The notes: generated by a model not told the origin, from the sequence alone. DNA of 54,307 nucleotides from Rhodobacterales bacterium (GCA_025362795.1 JANYFE010000019.1:1-54307), one strand, 5' to 3'. Shown: positions 46,248 to 54,307, counted from the stretch's first letter. Numbers and translations: made by a program.

Positions 46248-47323
46248 CAGGTCGACCCTCCGATGGCGTTGCCGGTGGCAGGGTCGAACAGGCGGATGGC
46301 TTGGGGGTCTACACTGAAGCGCAAGGTTTCACCGGGCTTCGGCGGCGTGGTGTCGTTGTCCAGCACGGCCTTGGCCTGCGCGGCCCCCGCCCCTAGGTGA
46401 AGGATGCTGCGGGCACCGATGCGTTCGACAAAGCTGACAGGCAGGGTCAAGGCACCATGGCTGTCGGGGGTGACCTGTTCCGGGCGGAAGCCGAACAGCA
46501 CCGGGCCGGGCCGCGCGGCCACCGCAGGCACCGCCGCCCGGCCCATCGACCCCAGATCAACCACCATGCCACGGTCGGACTGGGCCAGCGTGCCCGGCAG
46601 GATGTTCATGCCCGGCGCGCCAATGAAACGGGCGACGAATGTGTTCTGCGGGTTGTTGTAGATGTCGAGCGGCGTGCCGGTCTGCAACAGCTTGCCCTGA
46701 TCCATCACGGCGATGCGGTCGGCCATCGTCATCGCCTCCAACTGGTCATGCGTGACGTAAACCATCGTCTGACGGAACTGCCGCTGCAACGCCTTCAACT
46801 CACCCCGCATCACGGCGCGGAAGGCCGCATCGACATTGGAGAGGGGCTCATCCAAGAGGAAAATCGCAGGCTCCACCACGGCGGACCGGCCAATGGCGAT
46901 GCGTTGCAGGATGTTGACGGACAGACCCGCCGAGGGGCGATCCAGCAACGGCGTCAGTTGCAACAATTCCGCAATCGCCGCCGTGCGCCGTTCCCGCTCC
47001 GCCCGCGCCACGCCTTGCGCCCGCAGGCCATAGGCCAAATTCTCGCGCACCGACATATGGGTGAAAATGGCGTAGTTCTGAAACACGAACCCCACGCCAC
47101 GCCGCGCCATCGGCAGGTTCACCACGTTGCGGCCGTCGAACAGGATTTCCCCCTCTGACGGCTGTAGCATCCCGGCTATCATGTTCATCGTGGTCGATTT
47201 GCCGCAGCCAGAGGGCCCCAGCAGCGCCACGAACTCGCCATCGGCAATCGTCAGGTTCATCGCCGACAGCGCGGTAAACGGCCCGAAACTCTTGCCCAGA
47301 TTGTTCAGCGCAATCTCGGTCAT
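46247..47323 (-). CDS. Carbohydrate ABC transporter ATP-binding protein B (degenerate signature)
   Basis: This 358-residue MalK/UgpC-like ATPase has a good Walker A GPSGCGKST (36-44) and Walker B IFLLDEP (154-160) with the catalytic glutamate, and H-loop YVTHDQLEAMT. The signature, however, reads LSVNILQR (134-141) where LSGGQQQR is usual. A C-terminal TOBE region is present. Together with protein A it would form a heterodimer with one complete and one degenerate ATP site. GlpT of the rhizobial glycerol importer shows a comparable loss of signature (from memory). The ATG overlaps the permease stop by 4 bp. Confidence 0.88.
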   Translation of the reverse strand: MTEIALNNLGKSFGPFTALSAMNLTIADGEFVALLGPSGCGKSTTMNMIAGMLQPSEGEILFDGRNVVNLPMARRGVGFVFQNYAIFTHMSVRENLAYGLRAQGVARAERERRTAAIAELLQLTPLLDRPSAGLSVNILQRIAIGRSAVVEPAIFLLDEPLSNVDAAFRAVMRGELKALQRQFRQTMVYVTHDQLEAMTMADRIAVMDQGKLLQTGTPLDIYNNPQNTFVARFIGAPGMNILPGTLAQSDRGMVVDLGSMGRAAVPAVAARPGPVLFGFRPEQVTPDSHGALTLPVSFVERIGARSILHLGAGAAQAKAVLDNDTTPPKPGETLRFSVDPQAIRLFDPATGNAIGGST

Positions 47324-48215
47324 TTCGCCACCTTCATCCGGCGCAGCGCGAACACCGACACCACCGACATGACGATCAGGATCGACAGGGCAATCGCCGC
47401 GACATAGCCCCAGATCAGGTCGTTCTGGGTGACTTTGTAGATATAGACACTGATGGTTTCCGTAGCCACACCCGGCCCGCCGCCGGTCATGATGTACAAA
47501 GTGTCGAAGATCTTGAAGATCTCGATGATGCGGATGGCCAGCGCTATGATTATGATGGTCTTCATCCGCGGCAGCACGATGGTAAAGAAGCGTCTGGGCC
47601 AGGACGCGCCCAGCAAGACCGCCGCCATCTGCTGATCCTGCGGCACCGACACCATGCCAGCAGGATCAGGAACATCAGCGGCGACCATTGCCAGATATCG
47701 GCGACCATGACCGCAAACAGCGCAAGGTTCGGGTCGGAAAGCCAGGCGATCTGCACCGGCGAGGTGGTGAAGAAGGACAGGATGTCATTCACCGGACCGC
47801 CGGACTGAAACAGCAGGAAGAACATGTAACCGGCGACGGCGGGCACCACCATCATGGGGATCAGCAAGGTGGAATAGAACCAGCGCTTGCCGGGAAACTC
47901 ATCGACGAACAGCACCGCCAACCCCAGCCCGATCAGAAACTGCACCGGCACGCAGACCACCATCACCACCAGCGTCCGCCACATCGCGGCCCAGAACCGG
48001 TGATCGCTGGCCAGATCGGTGTAGTTGATCAGCCCGATCCACAACTCATAGGCGCGGTACCACGGGATCCCCTCCAGCGGCGTCCAGTCGGTCAGCGAGA
48101 TATAGATCTGCATCAGGATCGGGAACAGCGAGATGAATAGCACCAGCAGTTGCGCGGGCAGGGTCAGCCGGAAGCCCAGCTTTTGTTCCTCGGTCTTGGC
48201 GGAAACGTCACTCAT
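47320..48215 (-). pseudogene. Carbohydrate ABC transporter permease (MalF type), frameshifted
   Basis: The N-terminal part (48215 down to about 47657) reads [20 protein letters not shown] with helices up to WQWSPLMFLILLA. The frame then shifts at about 47653-47658; the second half continues in another frame as MVSVPQDQQMAAVLLGAS to the stop at 47320. The shift needs one extra base, or an extra four: an expected ...LLAGMVSVP is compatible with loss of 4 bp from a GCCGGC. The break is about ten codons before the EAA coupling loop (AAVLLGASWPRRFFTIVLP), so a truncated product could not contact the ATPases. The joined length, about 298 residues, is normal. A sequencing or assembly error is the main alternative. 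Confidence 0.85.
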
Positions 48216-49072
48216 TCCTTCAGCGCCCCAAAGGTCAGCCCGCGCACCAGATGTTTCTGGATTGCGATGCCGAGGATGACGGGCGGAATGGCGGCGATCA
48301 GGCCCAACGCCGCCTTGGCGCCATACAATTGTCCGGTCATCGAGGAGGACAACGATGCCATATAGACCGGGATCGTGACCCAGCTGCGCGTGGTCAGCAG
48401 AAGGGCGATCAGGTAATCCGACCAGTTCAGGATGAACACGAACAGCGCGGACGATGCCAGCGCGGGGCGCATCATCGGCAGGGTGATCTTCAGGAATACC
48501 CGCAGGCGGGTGCAGCCTTCGACCAGTGCGGCATCTTCAATCTCACGCGGCATGTCATCGAAGAAGGTCTTCATCAGCCAGAAGGCAAAGGGCAAAGTGA
48601 CGATGCCGTAATTCACCGAAAGGCCGACCCAATTGTCGATCAGACCCAGAAACGACCACATGATCATCACCGGGATCATCACCGCCATCGGCGGAAACAG
48701 GCGCAACTGGATCAAGGCGAGGGGCAGGTTGCCACCCTTGCCGAACCGAGACAGGCCATAGGCGGCGGCGGTGCCGGCACTCATCGCAATCAGGGTGCCA
48801 AAGATGGCGGACAACAGCGAGGACAGGATCGGGCGGACGGCGGTGCGGTCCAAGGACACGATCAGATCGGATGACGACTGGCCAAAGATGAAGCGAAAGT
48901 TATCCAGGGTCGGCTTTTGTGGCCACCATGTCAGGTCGGGGCCGGTGGCCGACCATTCCGCGATGGGTTTGAACGCCATCGACAGCATCCACAGTGTCGG
49001 CACCAACGAGATCGCGACGATCAGCAGGATCATCGCATACCTGAACATTTCAAATGGTAGTGAGCGGCGCAT
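48212..49072 (-). CDS. Carbohydrate ABC transporter permease (MalG type)
   Basis: This 286-residue inner-membrane permease of the CUT1 family has about six hydrophobic segments and the coupling loop [20 protein letters not shown] with [10 protein letters not shown]. The N-terminal [20 protein letters not shown] is the first helix. The ATG at 49072 has GGAGG six bases upstream; longer readings run back into the binding-protein gene and are rejected. Its end overlaps the start of the frameshifted permease by 4 bp. Confidence 0.9.
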   Translation of the reverse strand: MRRSLPFEMFRYAMILLIVAISLVPTLWMLSMAFKPIAEWSATGPDLTWWPQKPTLDNFRFIFGQSSSDLIVSLDRTAVRPILSSLLSAIFGTLIAMSAGTAAAYGLSRFGKGGNLPLALIQLRLFPPMAVMIPVMIMWSFLGLIDNWVGLSVNYGIVTLPFAFWLMKTFFDDMPREIEDAALVEGCTRLRVFLKITLPMMRPALASSALFVFILNWSDYLIALLLTTRSWVTIPVYMASLSSSMTGQLYGAKAALGLIAAIPPVILGIAIQKHLVRGLTFGALKE

Positions 49073-49143
49073 GCCACCTCCGGCAGGGTCAAAAAGGCAC
49101 CGGGGGGCAGGCACCGCCCACCCCCCGGCAGTTCGGGAAGTCG

Positions 49144-50745
49144 TCAGACCGGGTCGATAACCGAGGGCCAGGCCGCTTTGTTGGCCTTGATCGCCTCGAC
49201 CAGTTTGTCTTCGCCAATCCGCCGCGCGATTTTCTTCCACTCGGATTCGGTGTCGGCCATGGCCTGTTCGGCGGTCTTGGTCTTGGTCAGCGCCGCCACC
49301 AGGTTTTCGTCCAGCGCGTTGTGGAACGCCGTCGCACCGGGGTAGTTGATTGTCGGCACCGTGCGTTTGACCGTCTCGCGCACCACATCCATGTGGTAAT
49401 CGTGATAGGTCTGCCGCACCAGTGGATCGGCGAAGTTCGACAGTTGGAACGGGTCGAAATAGCCACCCGGATTGGCCGTCATCCAGGAATAGATCCGGCT
49501 TGACCCCAGCCATTGCAGCAGCAGATAGGCGGCTTCGGGATGGGCCGATTGCGTCGAAACGCTGGCCGACAGGTTCAGCCACAGCACCGACCGGCTGATC
49601 AGCCCGCCGTCAATCTCCCGCCCCGGCGGCAGGTGCGACCCGATCTTGCCGGTGACTTTCGACCCTTCGTTGCCCGCATTGTCGAGGAATTTCGGCAGGT
49701 TGGAAAAGGCGCAGGTCATGGCGGCCCCTGCGCCTGCAAAGTTGCCATATTGCTCTGGCCAGCTCCACGAAATCGCATCCGGTGAATGATGGGCCAGCGA
49801 GGCGATATATTCGTTGGTCGCCGCAACGCCATTGTCGGAATTGATCAGCGAGGTGCCATCGTCATTGAACAGGAACTGGTTCGGCGAGGCCATCGAGACA
49901 TAGCGCTGATACCAGTTGGTATAGCCCCAGCCCTGATTGCGCAGATCGGTGGACCCGAACAGGCCCTGATCCGGGCGGTGGAAGAAGCCGGCAATCTCGT
50001 CATGCTGTTTCCAGGTTTTCGGCGGGGCCAAGGCATAGCCGAACTTGTCAGCGAACGCCTTTTGCTCGTTCGGATCGCCGAACAGGTCGGTGCGGTGGTT
50101 CCAGGTCTGGAAGTCGCCGTCCAGCGACACGCCATAGGTTGACCCGCGATAGTTGTTCATCAGGTTGACGCCATTGGCACCCCCGACATAGCCGCGCTCC
50201 GCATCGTCCCATTCGGGTTTATGGGCGGCGACATATTCGTCAAGGTTCACGATGCCGCCGGTTTCCGCCAGATCGCCCAGACGGTTCCACTCGACGGCAT
50301 AAATGTCGAACGCGCCGCCCTTGGTCGAGATATCCTGCATGACCTTGGTGAATTCCTGACCGTTCGGCACCCCAACGATGTCCAGGATAATGCCCGTCTC
50401 GGCCTCCCACAGATCCTTGATCGACGGGGCACCTGCCGGGAAGGGCTGGGTGATCTGGCCGATGGACCCGTCCGACAGGCCCAGCACGATCCGCTCCAGT
50501 GCCTTTCCAGCGGCCTTCAAAGCCTTGGCCGCCTCAATCGCGCGGCCCTCTGGCGTGTCGGGGCCATACTGATACCGCTCCGCCCCGTCAAAACCAACCG
50601 GGCCGCCGATCATGCCATCGGCAAGACCCGTCGCCGCGCGGGCACGACCGGGCCGCAGATACAATGGCAGGCCAAGGCCAACCACCCCGGCGCTGGTCGC
50701 GGAAGACAGAAACGCCCTGCGCGAGACCGCGTTTTTCTTATCCAT
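49144..50745 (-). CDS. Tat-exported family 1 extracellular solute-binding protein
   Basis: This 533-residue periplasmic binding protein has a twin-arginine leader ([22 protein letters not shown] at 9-10, cleavage-like ARAA). It is longer than most sugar-binding proteins (about 400-450 residues), close to the large GlpV type. Features include [51 protein letters not shown] and [14 protein letters not shown]. The substrate is unknown; neighbours point to a sugar or polyol. The start at 50745 has GGGGGGAG upstream. It is first gene of the operon, divergent from the LacI regulator. Confidence 0.88.
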   Translation of the reverse strand: MDKKNAVSRRAFLSSATSAGVVGLGLPLYLRPGRARAATGLADGMIGGPVGFDGAERYQYGPDTPEGRAIEAAKALKAAGKALERIVLGLSDGSIGQITQPFPAGAPSIKDLWEAETGIILDIVGVPNGQEFTKVMQDISTKGGAFDIYAVEWNRLGDLAETGGIVNLDEYVAAHKPEWDDAERGYVGGANGVNLMNNYRGSTYGVSLDGDFQTWNHRTDLFGDPNEQKAFADKFGYALAPPKTWKQHDEIAGFFHRPDQGLFGSTDLRNQGWGYTNWYQRYVSMASPNQFLFNDDGTSLINSDNGVAATNEYIASLAHHSPDAISWSWPEQYGNFAGAGAAMTCAFSNLPKFLDNAGNEGSKVTGKIGSHLPPGREIDGGLISRSVLWLNLSASVSTQSAHPEAAYLLLQWLGSSRIYSWMTANPGGYFDPFQLSNFADPLVRQTYHDYHMDVVRETVKRTVPTINYPGATAFHNALDENLVAALTKTKTAEQAMADTESEWKKIARRIGEDKLVEAIKANKAAWPSVIDPV

Positions 50746-50799
50746 CGTTTTCTCCCCCCAGATGGCGTTTCTGCTACCATTGCCGGCCAGATTTGATGT

Positions 50800-50847
50800 A
50801 AAATGACAGGATAACAATCTTCATTAACCAGCATATTCCGTCATTTT
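50800..50847. promoter_or_regulatory. Spaced inverted repeat in the lacI/transport-operon intergenic region
   Basis: AAAATGAC (50800-50807) and GTCATTTT (50840-50847) are perfect inverted copies whose starts are 40 bp apart, in the AT-richest part of the 203-bp divergent region. Candidate regulator site; the rest of the gap shows no gene. Confidence 0.45.
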
Positions 50848-50948
50848 CCGCCAAAGCGCCCACAAATTCGCCATCTCCCGCTTGCCAGAGGATGACAAGT
50901 TGGCAAGGATGGCGGGGTGGGCGCACACCCACAGGACCGGGGGGAGCC

Positions 50949-51956
50949 TTGAAGACAACCGTAAGCCAGATCGCGCAAGAGGTTGGCCTGTCGCCCACAA
51001 CGGTGGACCGGGTGCTGAACGGGCGCGAGGGCGTCAAACCGCGCACCCATGACATCGTCATGCAGGCCGCCCGCAGGCTTGGCTACTTCGGCCCGGTCAG
51101 CTTGCAGGAACATGCCGACCTGCGAATGGATTTCATCCTGCCCGGCGGAAGCAACACTTTCATGGCCAACCTGCGCAAATATCTGCTGGAAGAAGCGCAG
51201 GCCTATGGCGGCGTGCAGCCCAATCTGCATGTGATCGACGGCTTCGACCCCGACCGCCTTGCCGCCCGCCTGCGCGAATTACACGGCAAGACCGATGCGG
51301 TGGGCGTGGTGGCGCTGGATCACCCCACGGTGCGCGAGGCGATCAATCAGCTGGCGGCAACCGGCGTGCGGATCGCGACCTTGGTGTCCGACATCCGCTC
51401 TGTCACCAAGGTCGGCTACATCGGCATCGACAACCGCGCGGCGGGGCGGCTGGCGGGCCTGTTGATGGGCCGCTTCCTGCACCCCGACAACCAGCATTAC
51501 ATCGTGGTCTTCATCGGCTCGCCGTCGTATCGCGGCCATGAGGAGCGCGAAATGGGCTTTCGCGCCGTGATCGGCCAGGATTTCCGCAACCTGCGGATTT
51601 CGGCGCTGGTGCAGGTGAACGAGGACCGCGACCGCGCCTATGAGGAGACGCGGGCGATATTGGCGGCGGGGCGGCCGTCGGCGTTCTACAACATCGGGTC
51701 GGGGACACAGGGGATTGCGCAAGCGCTGAAGGAAGCCGGGATGGAGCGGCAGGTGGTGGTGATCTGTCACGAACTGACCGACGCATCCAAGGCGCTGCTC
51801 TTGGACCGCACGCTGGACGCGGTGATCGACCAGAACCCGAGGGTCGAGGCGCGGGAGATCGTGAAGCTGCTGGCGGCCGCAGTGCGTGGGACCAAGGAGC
51901 CGGAATATCCGCCACGCTTGCAGGTGATGTTCAGCGAGAATATCCCGCAGGCGTGA
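50949..51956 (+). CDS. LacI-family transcriptional regulator
   Basis: This 335-residue repressor has the helix-turn-helix TVSQIAQEVGLSPTTVDRVL, NGREGVKPRTHDIVMQAARR and a periplasmic-binding-type effector domain (FILPGGSNTFMANLRKYL, GVVALDHPTVREAI, VGYIGIDNRAAGRLAG). The start is taken as TTG at 50949, preceded by GGGGGGAGCC, because the HTH then sits at the usual distance from the N-terminus. It is divergent from the binding-protein gene and is the likely regulator of the ten-gene operon, with an imported sugar as inducer (inference). Confidence 0.88.
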   Translation: MKTTVSQIAQEVGLSPTTVDRVLNGREGVKPRTHDIVMQAARRLGYFGPVSLQEHADLRMDFILPGGSNTFMANLRKYLLEEAQAYGGVQPNLHVIDGFDPDRLAARLRELHGKTDAVGVVALDHPTVREAINQLAATGVRIATLVSDIRSVTKVGYIGIDNRAAGRLAGLLMGRFLHPDNQHYIVVFIGSPSYRGHEEREMGFRAVIGQDFRNLRISALVQVNEDRDRAYEETRAILAAGRPSAFYNIGSGTQGIAQALKEAGMERQVVVICHELTDASKALLLDRTLDAVIDQNPRVEAREIVKLLAAAVRGTKEPEYPPRLQVMFSENIPQA

Positions 51957-51966
51957 GCGCTGACAG

Positions 51967-52020
51967 GCCGGGGATTTCACATCCCCCGGACCCCCTGTGG
52001 GATATTTGGGGACAGATGAA
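51967..52020. repeat. GC-rich hairpin element (copy 4)
   Basis: CCGGGGAT and ATCCCCCGG pair around TTCAC, followed by ACCCCCTGTGGGATATTTGG and GGACAGATGAA. The whole is an inverted relative of the copy at 34092-34148. It lies between the convergent lacI and aldo/keto reductase genes and may act as their common terminator. Confidence 0.65.
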
Positions 52021-52025
52021 TGGGT

Positions 52026-53009
52026 TTAGCGCAGCGCGTGCGGTTCAGTTTGCGACCAGACTTCAGGGGGGACGGGCTGGCGCAGCGCCGCAAGATTTCG
52101 GTGCAGGCTTTCCGGGTCGGCGGCCCCCAGCAGGACCGAGGCTGTCTCGGGCACTTGCAGCGGAAATTGCAGGGCGGCGGCGATCACGCTGGTGCCAGCC
52201 GCACGGGCGATCCCCTCCATCGCGGCAACTCTGGCGAGGATTTCGGTGCTGGCGGGCTGGTAGTCGAACATGGCCCCATGCACTGGCCCGGTGGCAAGGA
52301 TGCCGGAGTTGAAGACGCCACCGATCACCAATGCGGTGCCGTCGCGCCTTGCCTGCGGCAACAGCACCTCGGCGCGGCGGTCCAGCAGGGTATAGCGCCC
52401 CGCCATCAGGATCACATCAACCGGCCCCCGCGCCATCAGTTCCTGACACACTGCAACCTCGTTGACGCCAAGACCCCAGCCCTTGATGGTGCCTTCGGAT
52501 TTCAAACGCTCCAGTGCCGCAATGCCGGTGACGGTAAGGTCGACCATGTGGCGGGGCGCGTCCGCTCCGTGGGCATAAGGGCCGATGTCGTGGACATACA
52601 GAATGTCGATACGGTCAAGACCCAACCGCTTCAGACTACCTTCCACCGACCGCAGGATGCCGTTACCGGTGTAGTCGAACGTGACCTCATGCGGGATGGC
52701 ACCAACAAAACCGTAATCGGGCGCACTCTCAGGCGCGACAGGATGCAGCAGCCGCCCGACCTTGGTGGAAATCACCACGTCGTCACGCGGCTTGCCGCGC
52801 AGAAACTGCCCCAGCCGCTGTTCCGACAATCCGGTTCCGTAGAAGGGCGCGGTGTCGAAATAGCGGATGCCTGCGGCCCAGGCCGCGTCAAGCGTGGCCT
52901 GGGCCTGATCTTCCGGGCAGGCGCGGTAGAGGCCCGCGATGGCGGCGCAGCCGAAGCCGATTTCAGTCAGGTTCAGCTTGGCACGGGGCACCGGGCGGGT
53001 GGCGATCAT
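52026..53009 (-). CDS. Aldo/keto reductase, L-fucose/D-threo-aldose 1-dehydrogenase-like
   Basis: This 327-residue NAD(P)-dependent TIM-barrel oxidoreductase has the AKR tetrad: D52 and Y57 in YFDTAPFYGTG, K83 in STKVGRLL and the histidine in ILYVHDIG. The YGTGLSEQRLG form and the sequence after it are typical of the L-fucose / D-threo-aldose / pyridoxal dehydrogenase group. The ATG at 53009 overlaps the mutarotase stop by 4 bp, so the two are coupled; together they suit oxidation of L-fucose or a related deoxy sugar. Substrate choice is inference. Confidence 0.83.
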   Translation of the reverse strand: MIATRPVPRAKLNLTEIGFGCAAIAGLYRACPEDQAQATLDAAWAAGIRYFDTAPFYGTGLSEQRLGQFLRGKPRDDVVISTKVGRLLHPVAPESAPDYGFVGAIPHEVTFDYTGNGILRSVEGSLKRLGLDRIDILYVHDIGPYAHGADAPRHMVDLTVTGIAALERLKSEGTIKGWGLGVNEVAVCQELMARGPVDVILMAGRYTLLDRRAEVLLPQARRDGTALVIGGVFNSGILATGPVHGAMFDYQPASTEILARVAAMEGIARAAGTSVIAAALQFPLQVPETASVLLGAADPESLHRNLAALRQPVPPEVWSQTEPHALR

Positions 53010-53335
53010 GGCAGCAGGTAGACCTGCGGCAGCATGCTCCACCAGTCGCCGGGCGCGGCACTGGGCAACGGTTGCTGGCAGGGGTCGGTCAGCGCGAGCC
53101 AGCGTTTGGTCACAGGCAACGCCCCCAAAGCCGCCATATCCGCCGCATAATCGCTACCGGAATACTCACAATAGCCGAACAGCAGGTTTTCCGGCTCGCG
53201 CAGGAAGATCGAATAGTTCCCGATGTTTGCGCCCCTAAGCGCCGCGTCCATCTCGGGCCACGGCGTGGCGTGCAGGGCTTTGTAGTCTGCCACCTGGTCG
53301 GCTTTCAGGCCGATCACCATGCCCATCCGCTGCAT
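53006..53335 (-). CDS. rhaM: L-rhamnose/L-fucose mutarotase family protein
   Basis: This 109-residue small dimeric alpha/beta-barrel protein matches L-rhamnose mutarotase. It has MGMVIGLKADQVADYKALHA with Y18 and H22 at the positions of the catalytic pair in E. coli RhaM, then WPEMDAALRGANIGNYSIFL, LFGYCEYSG and the end DPCQQPLPSA. It interconverts anomers of L-rhamnose or, given its coupled dehydrogenase, L-fucose. Its ATG is 1 bp from the TAG of the broken ATPase gene upstream. Confidence 0.88.
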   Translation of the reverse strand: MQRMGMVIGLKADQVADYKALHATPWPEMDAALRGANIGNYSIFLREPENLLFGYCEYSGSDYAADMAALGALPVTKRWLALTDPCQQPLPSAAPGDWWSMLPQVYLLP

Positions 53336-54154
53336 CTAGCGCAGCCTTTGGCCGGTGGCGTCGAAGAGGCGGGCGCGGGCGATGTCGAAATGCAGGGTGA
53401 TCTGCTGCCCCGGTGCCGCGCGGGTTTCGCGCTGTTCGGCGACGAGGGTTGCGCCAGAGGCGAGACGACCGTGGATATAGGCGGTGGCCCCGAGATGTTA
53501 GACGACCTCGACGGTCGCGGGTAATGCGACGCAGCCGGTCTGATCCAGATGTTCAGGGCGGAGGCCAAGTGACAGATCATCGCTGGGGCGCAGGGGGGTG
53601 GTCAGGTTCGGCAGGGCCGCGGTGACGTGGCCGATCTGCAAGCCCCCCTGCCCCACCAGCGCTTTCAGAAAGTTCATGCGGGGCGAGCCGATGAAACCCG
53701 CCACGAAGATGTTGTCAGGGTCGTCATACAACTGCATCGGCGGGCCGACCTGTTCGATGCGGCCTGCCCGCAGCACCACGATTTTCTGCGCCAGCGTCAT
53801 CGCCTCGGTCTGGTCATGGGTCACATAGATGATCGTGTTGCCAAGGGTCTGGTGTAGTTTGGCGATTTCCACCCGGGTCTGGACGCGGAGTTCAGCGTCG
53901 AGGTTCGACAGGGGTTCGTCGAACAGGAACACGTCAGGGTCACGCACGATGGCGCGACCGATGGCGACGCGCTGGCGCTGGCCACCGGACAGGGCGGCGG
54001 GTTTGCGCTCCAGCAGTTGATCCAGTTGCAGGATGCCCGCCGCCTTCGCAACCTTGGCGTCGATTTCAGCCTTGGGCTTGTGCGCCATCCGCAGGCCGAA
54101 ACTCATATTCTCCGCCACGGTCATGTGGGGATACAAGGCGTAAGACTGGAACAC
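53336..54154 (-). pseudogene. UgpC/MalK-type ABC ATPase, broken by nonsense codon and IS insertion
   Basis: Readable from [13 protein letters not shown] (Q-loop) through [27 protein letters not shown] and [11 protein letters not shown] to a TOBE region. A TAA at 53498-53500 interrupts VEVV|HLGATAYIHG where GAA would give the usual VEVVEHLG; the same frame then continues to GQRLR and TAG at 53336. The N-terminus including Walker A is missing: similarity stops at about 54154, where sequence of the terminal insertion element begins. So the gene has two independent lesions. It was probably the ATPase of an importer for the sugar handled by the two genes after it. Confidence 0.85.
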
Positions 54155-54307
54155 AGAGGTGGTTCGGGAAAACTGAACAGTTGGGATAAGTGGATTTTCC
54201 GCGCAACAACGGCATGATTGCCGCATGCGAGGAGATGACCATGACGAGACGACCGCGCCGGAACCACAGCCCGGCTTTCAAGGTGTGAGGAGGATCAGAA
54301 AACGATC
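54155..54307 (+). mobile_element. Left end of an IS3-like insertion sequence with transposase orfA start
   Basis: From about 54155 the sequence no longer belongs to the ATPase. At 54235/54241 an ORF begins with [14 protein letters not shown], the N-terminus of an IS3-family OrfA transposase group (more usually continuing AFKAKVALA). Here it reads AFKV and stops at 54286-54288, so either the copy is broken or the last ~20 bp are not collinear. AGGAG lies just upstream of the ATG. The window ends before the element does. Confidence 0.65.

Noticed and set aside
47640-47670. Programmed ribosomal frameshift in the permease gene
   Set aside because: No slippery heptamer or downstream pseudoknot is visible, and permeases of this family are not known to use recoding. 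A mutation or sequence error is simpler.
50892-50948. ATG-initiated longer LacI protein from 50892
   Set aside because: The extra 19 residues are Gly/Arg/Pro-rich and unlike any LacI N-terminus, whereas a TTG right after a strong GGGGAG gives the standard HTH position.
53498-53500. Stop-codon readthrough in the UgpC-like ATPase
   Set aside because: The gene also lacks its Walker A through IS insertion, so it cannot work as an ATPase whether or not TAA is read through.

Overview
The window looks like chromosomal DNA of a Rhodobacterales (Paracoccaceae) alphaproteobacterium. The grounds are high GC (about 60-65% in most lines I counted, lower in the first ~4.6 kb), a hisS-hisZ-hisG operon, an adenosylcobalamin-dependent ribonucleotide reductase, a DUF1489 gene, xdhABC of the Rhodobacter type, and several copies of a GC-rich hairpin element of the kind common between Rhodobacteraceae genes. 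Both ends lie inside insertion sequences (IS66 end at the left, IS3-like start at the right). The window is therefore probably a whole assembly contig that stops at repeats.

Layout. 1-9.1 kb, minus strand: hisC, a prephenate/arogenate dehydrogenase and an extensin-like peptidase; yqhA; rpsD; a Hint-domain protein; an LpxR-like outer-membrane lipid A deacylase; nrdJ. 9.2-17.6 kb: DUF1489, a DMT exporter, hisS-hisZ-hisG, slyX, dnaE. 17.7-22.4 kb: xanthine dehydrogenase xdhABC. 22.4-25.2 kb: an ArsR regulator with an SRPBCC protein, a divergent FAD amine/amino-acid oxidase-like gene, and a decayed alpha/beta hydrolase.

25.4-35.7 kb is a complete-looking inducible sugar locus. It has a GbpR-like LysR regulator, the ChvE-GguA-GguB monosaccharide ABC importer, GguC, a sugar-acid dehydratase, a galactose/arabinose 1-dehydrogenase and a ketoglutarate-semialdehyde dehydrogenase. 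Together these would import L-arabinose/D-galactose-type sugars and oxidise pentoses without phosphorylation to 2-oxoglutarate. 35.7-39.8 kb holds a sulfate ABC importer operon (sbp-cysT-cysW-cysA) with an Lrp/AsnC regulator at its end.

40.0-52.0 kb is the most unusual part. A ten-gene minus-strand operon faces a divergent LacI regulator. It encodes a Tat-exported binding protein, two permeases (one frameshifted), two ATPases with complementary degenerate motifs, an oxidoreductase, a sugar isomerase, a DUF4432 aldose epimerase-like protein, a three-His-box membrane desaturase/hydroxylase, and a divergent PanB-like TIM barrel lacking the usual metal ligands. This combination suggests a carbohydrate or polyol route that I cannot match to a described pathway. 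52.0-54.3 kb is a decaying L-fucose/L-rhamnose-type locus: an aldose dehydrogenase, a mutarotase, and an ABC ATPase broken by a nonsense codon and by the terminal insertion sequence.
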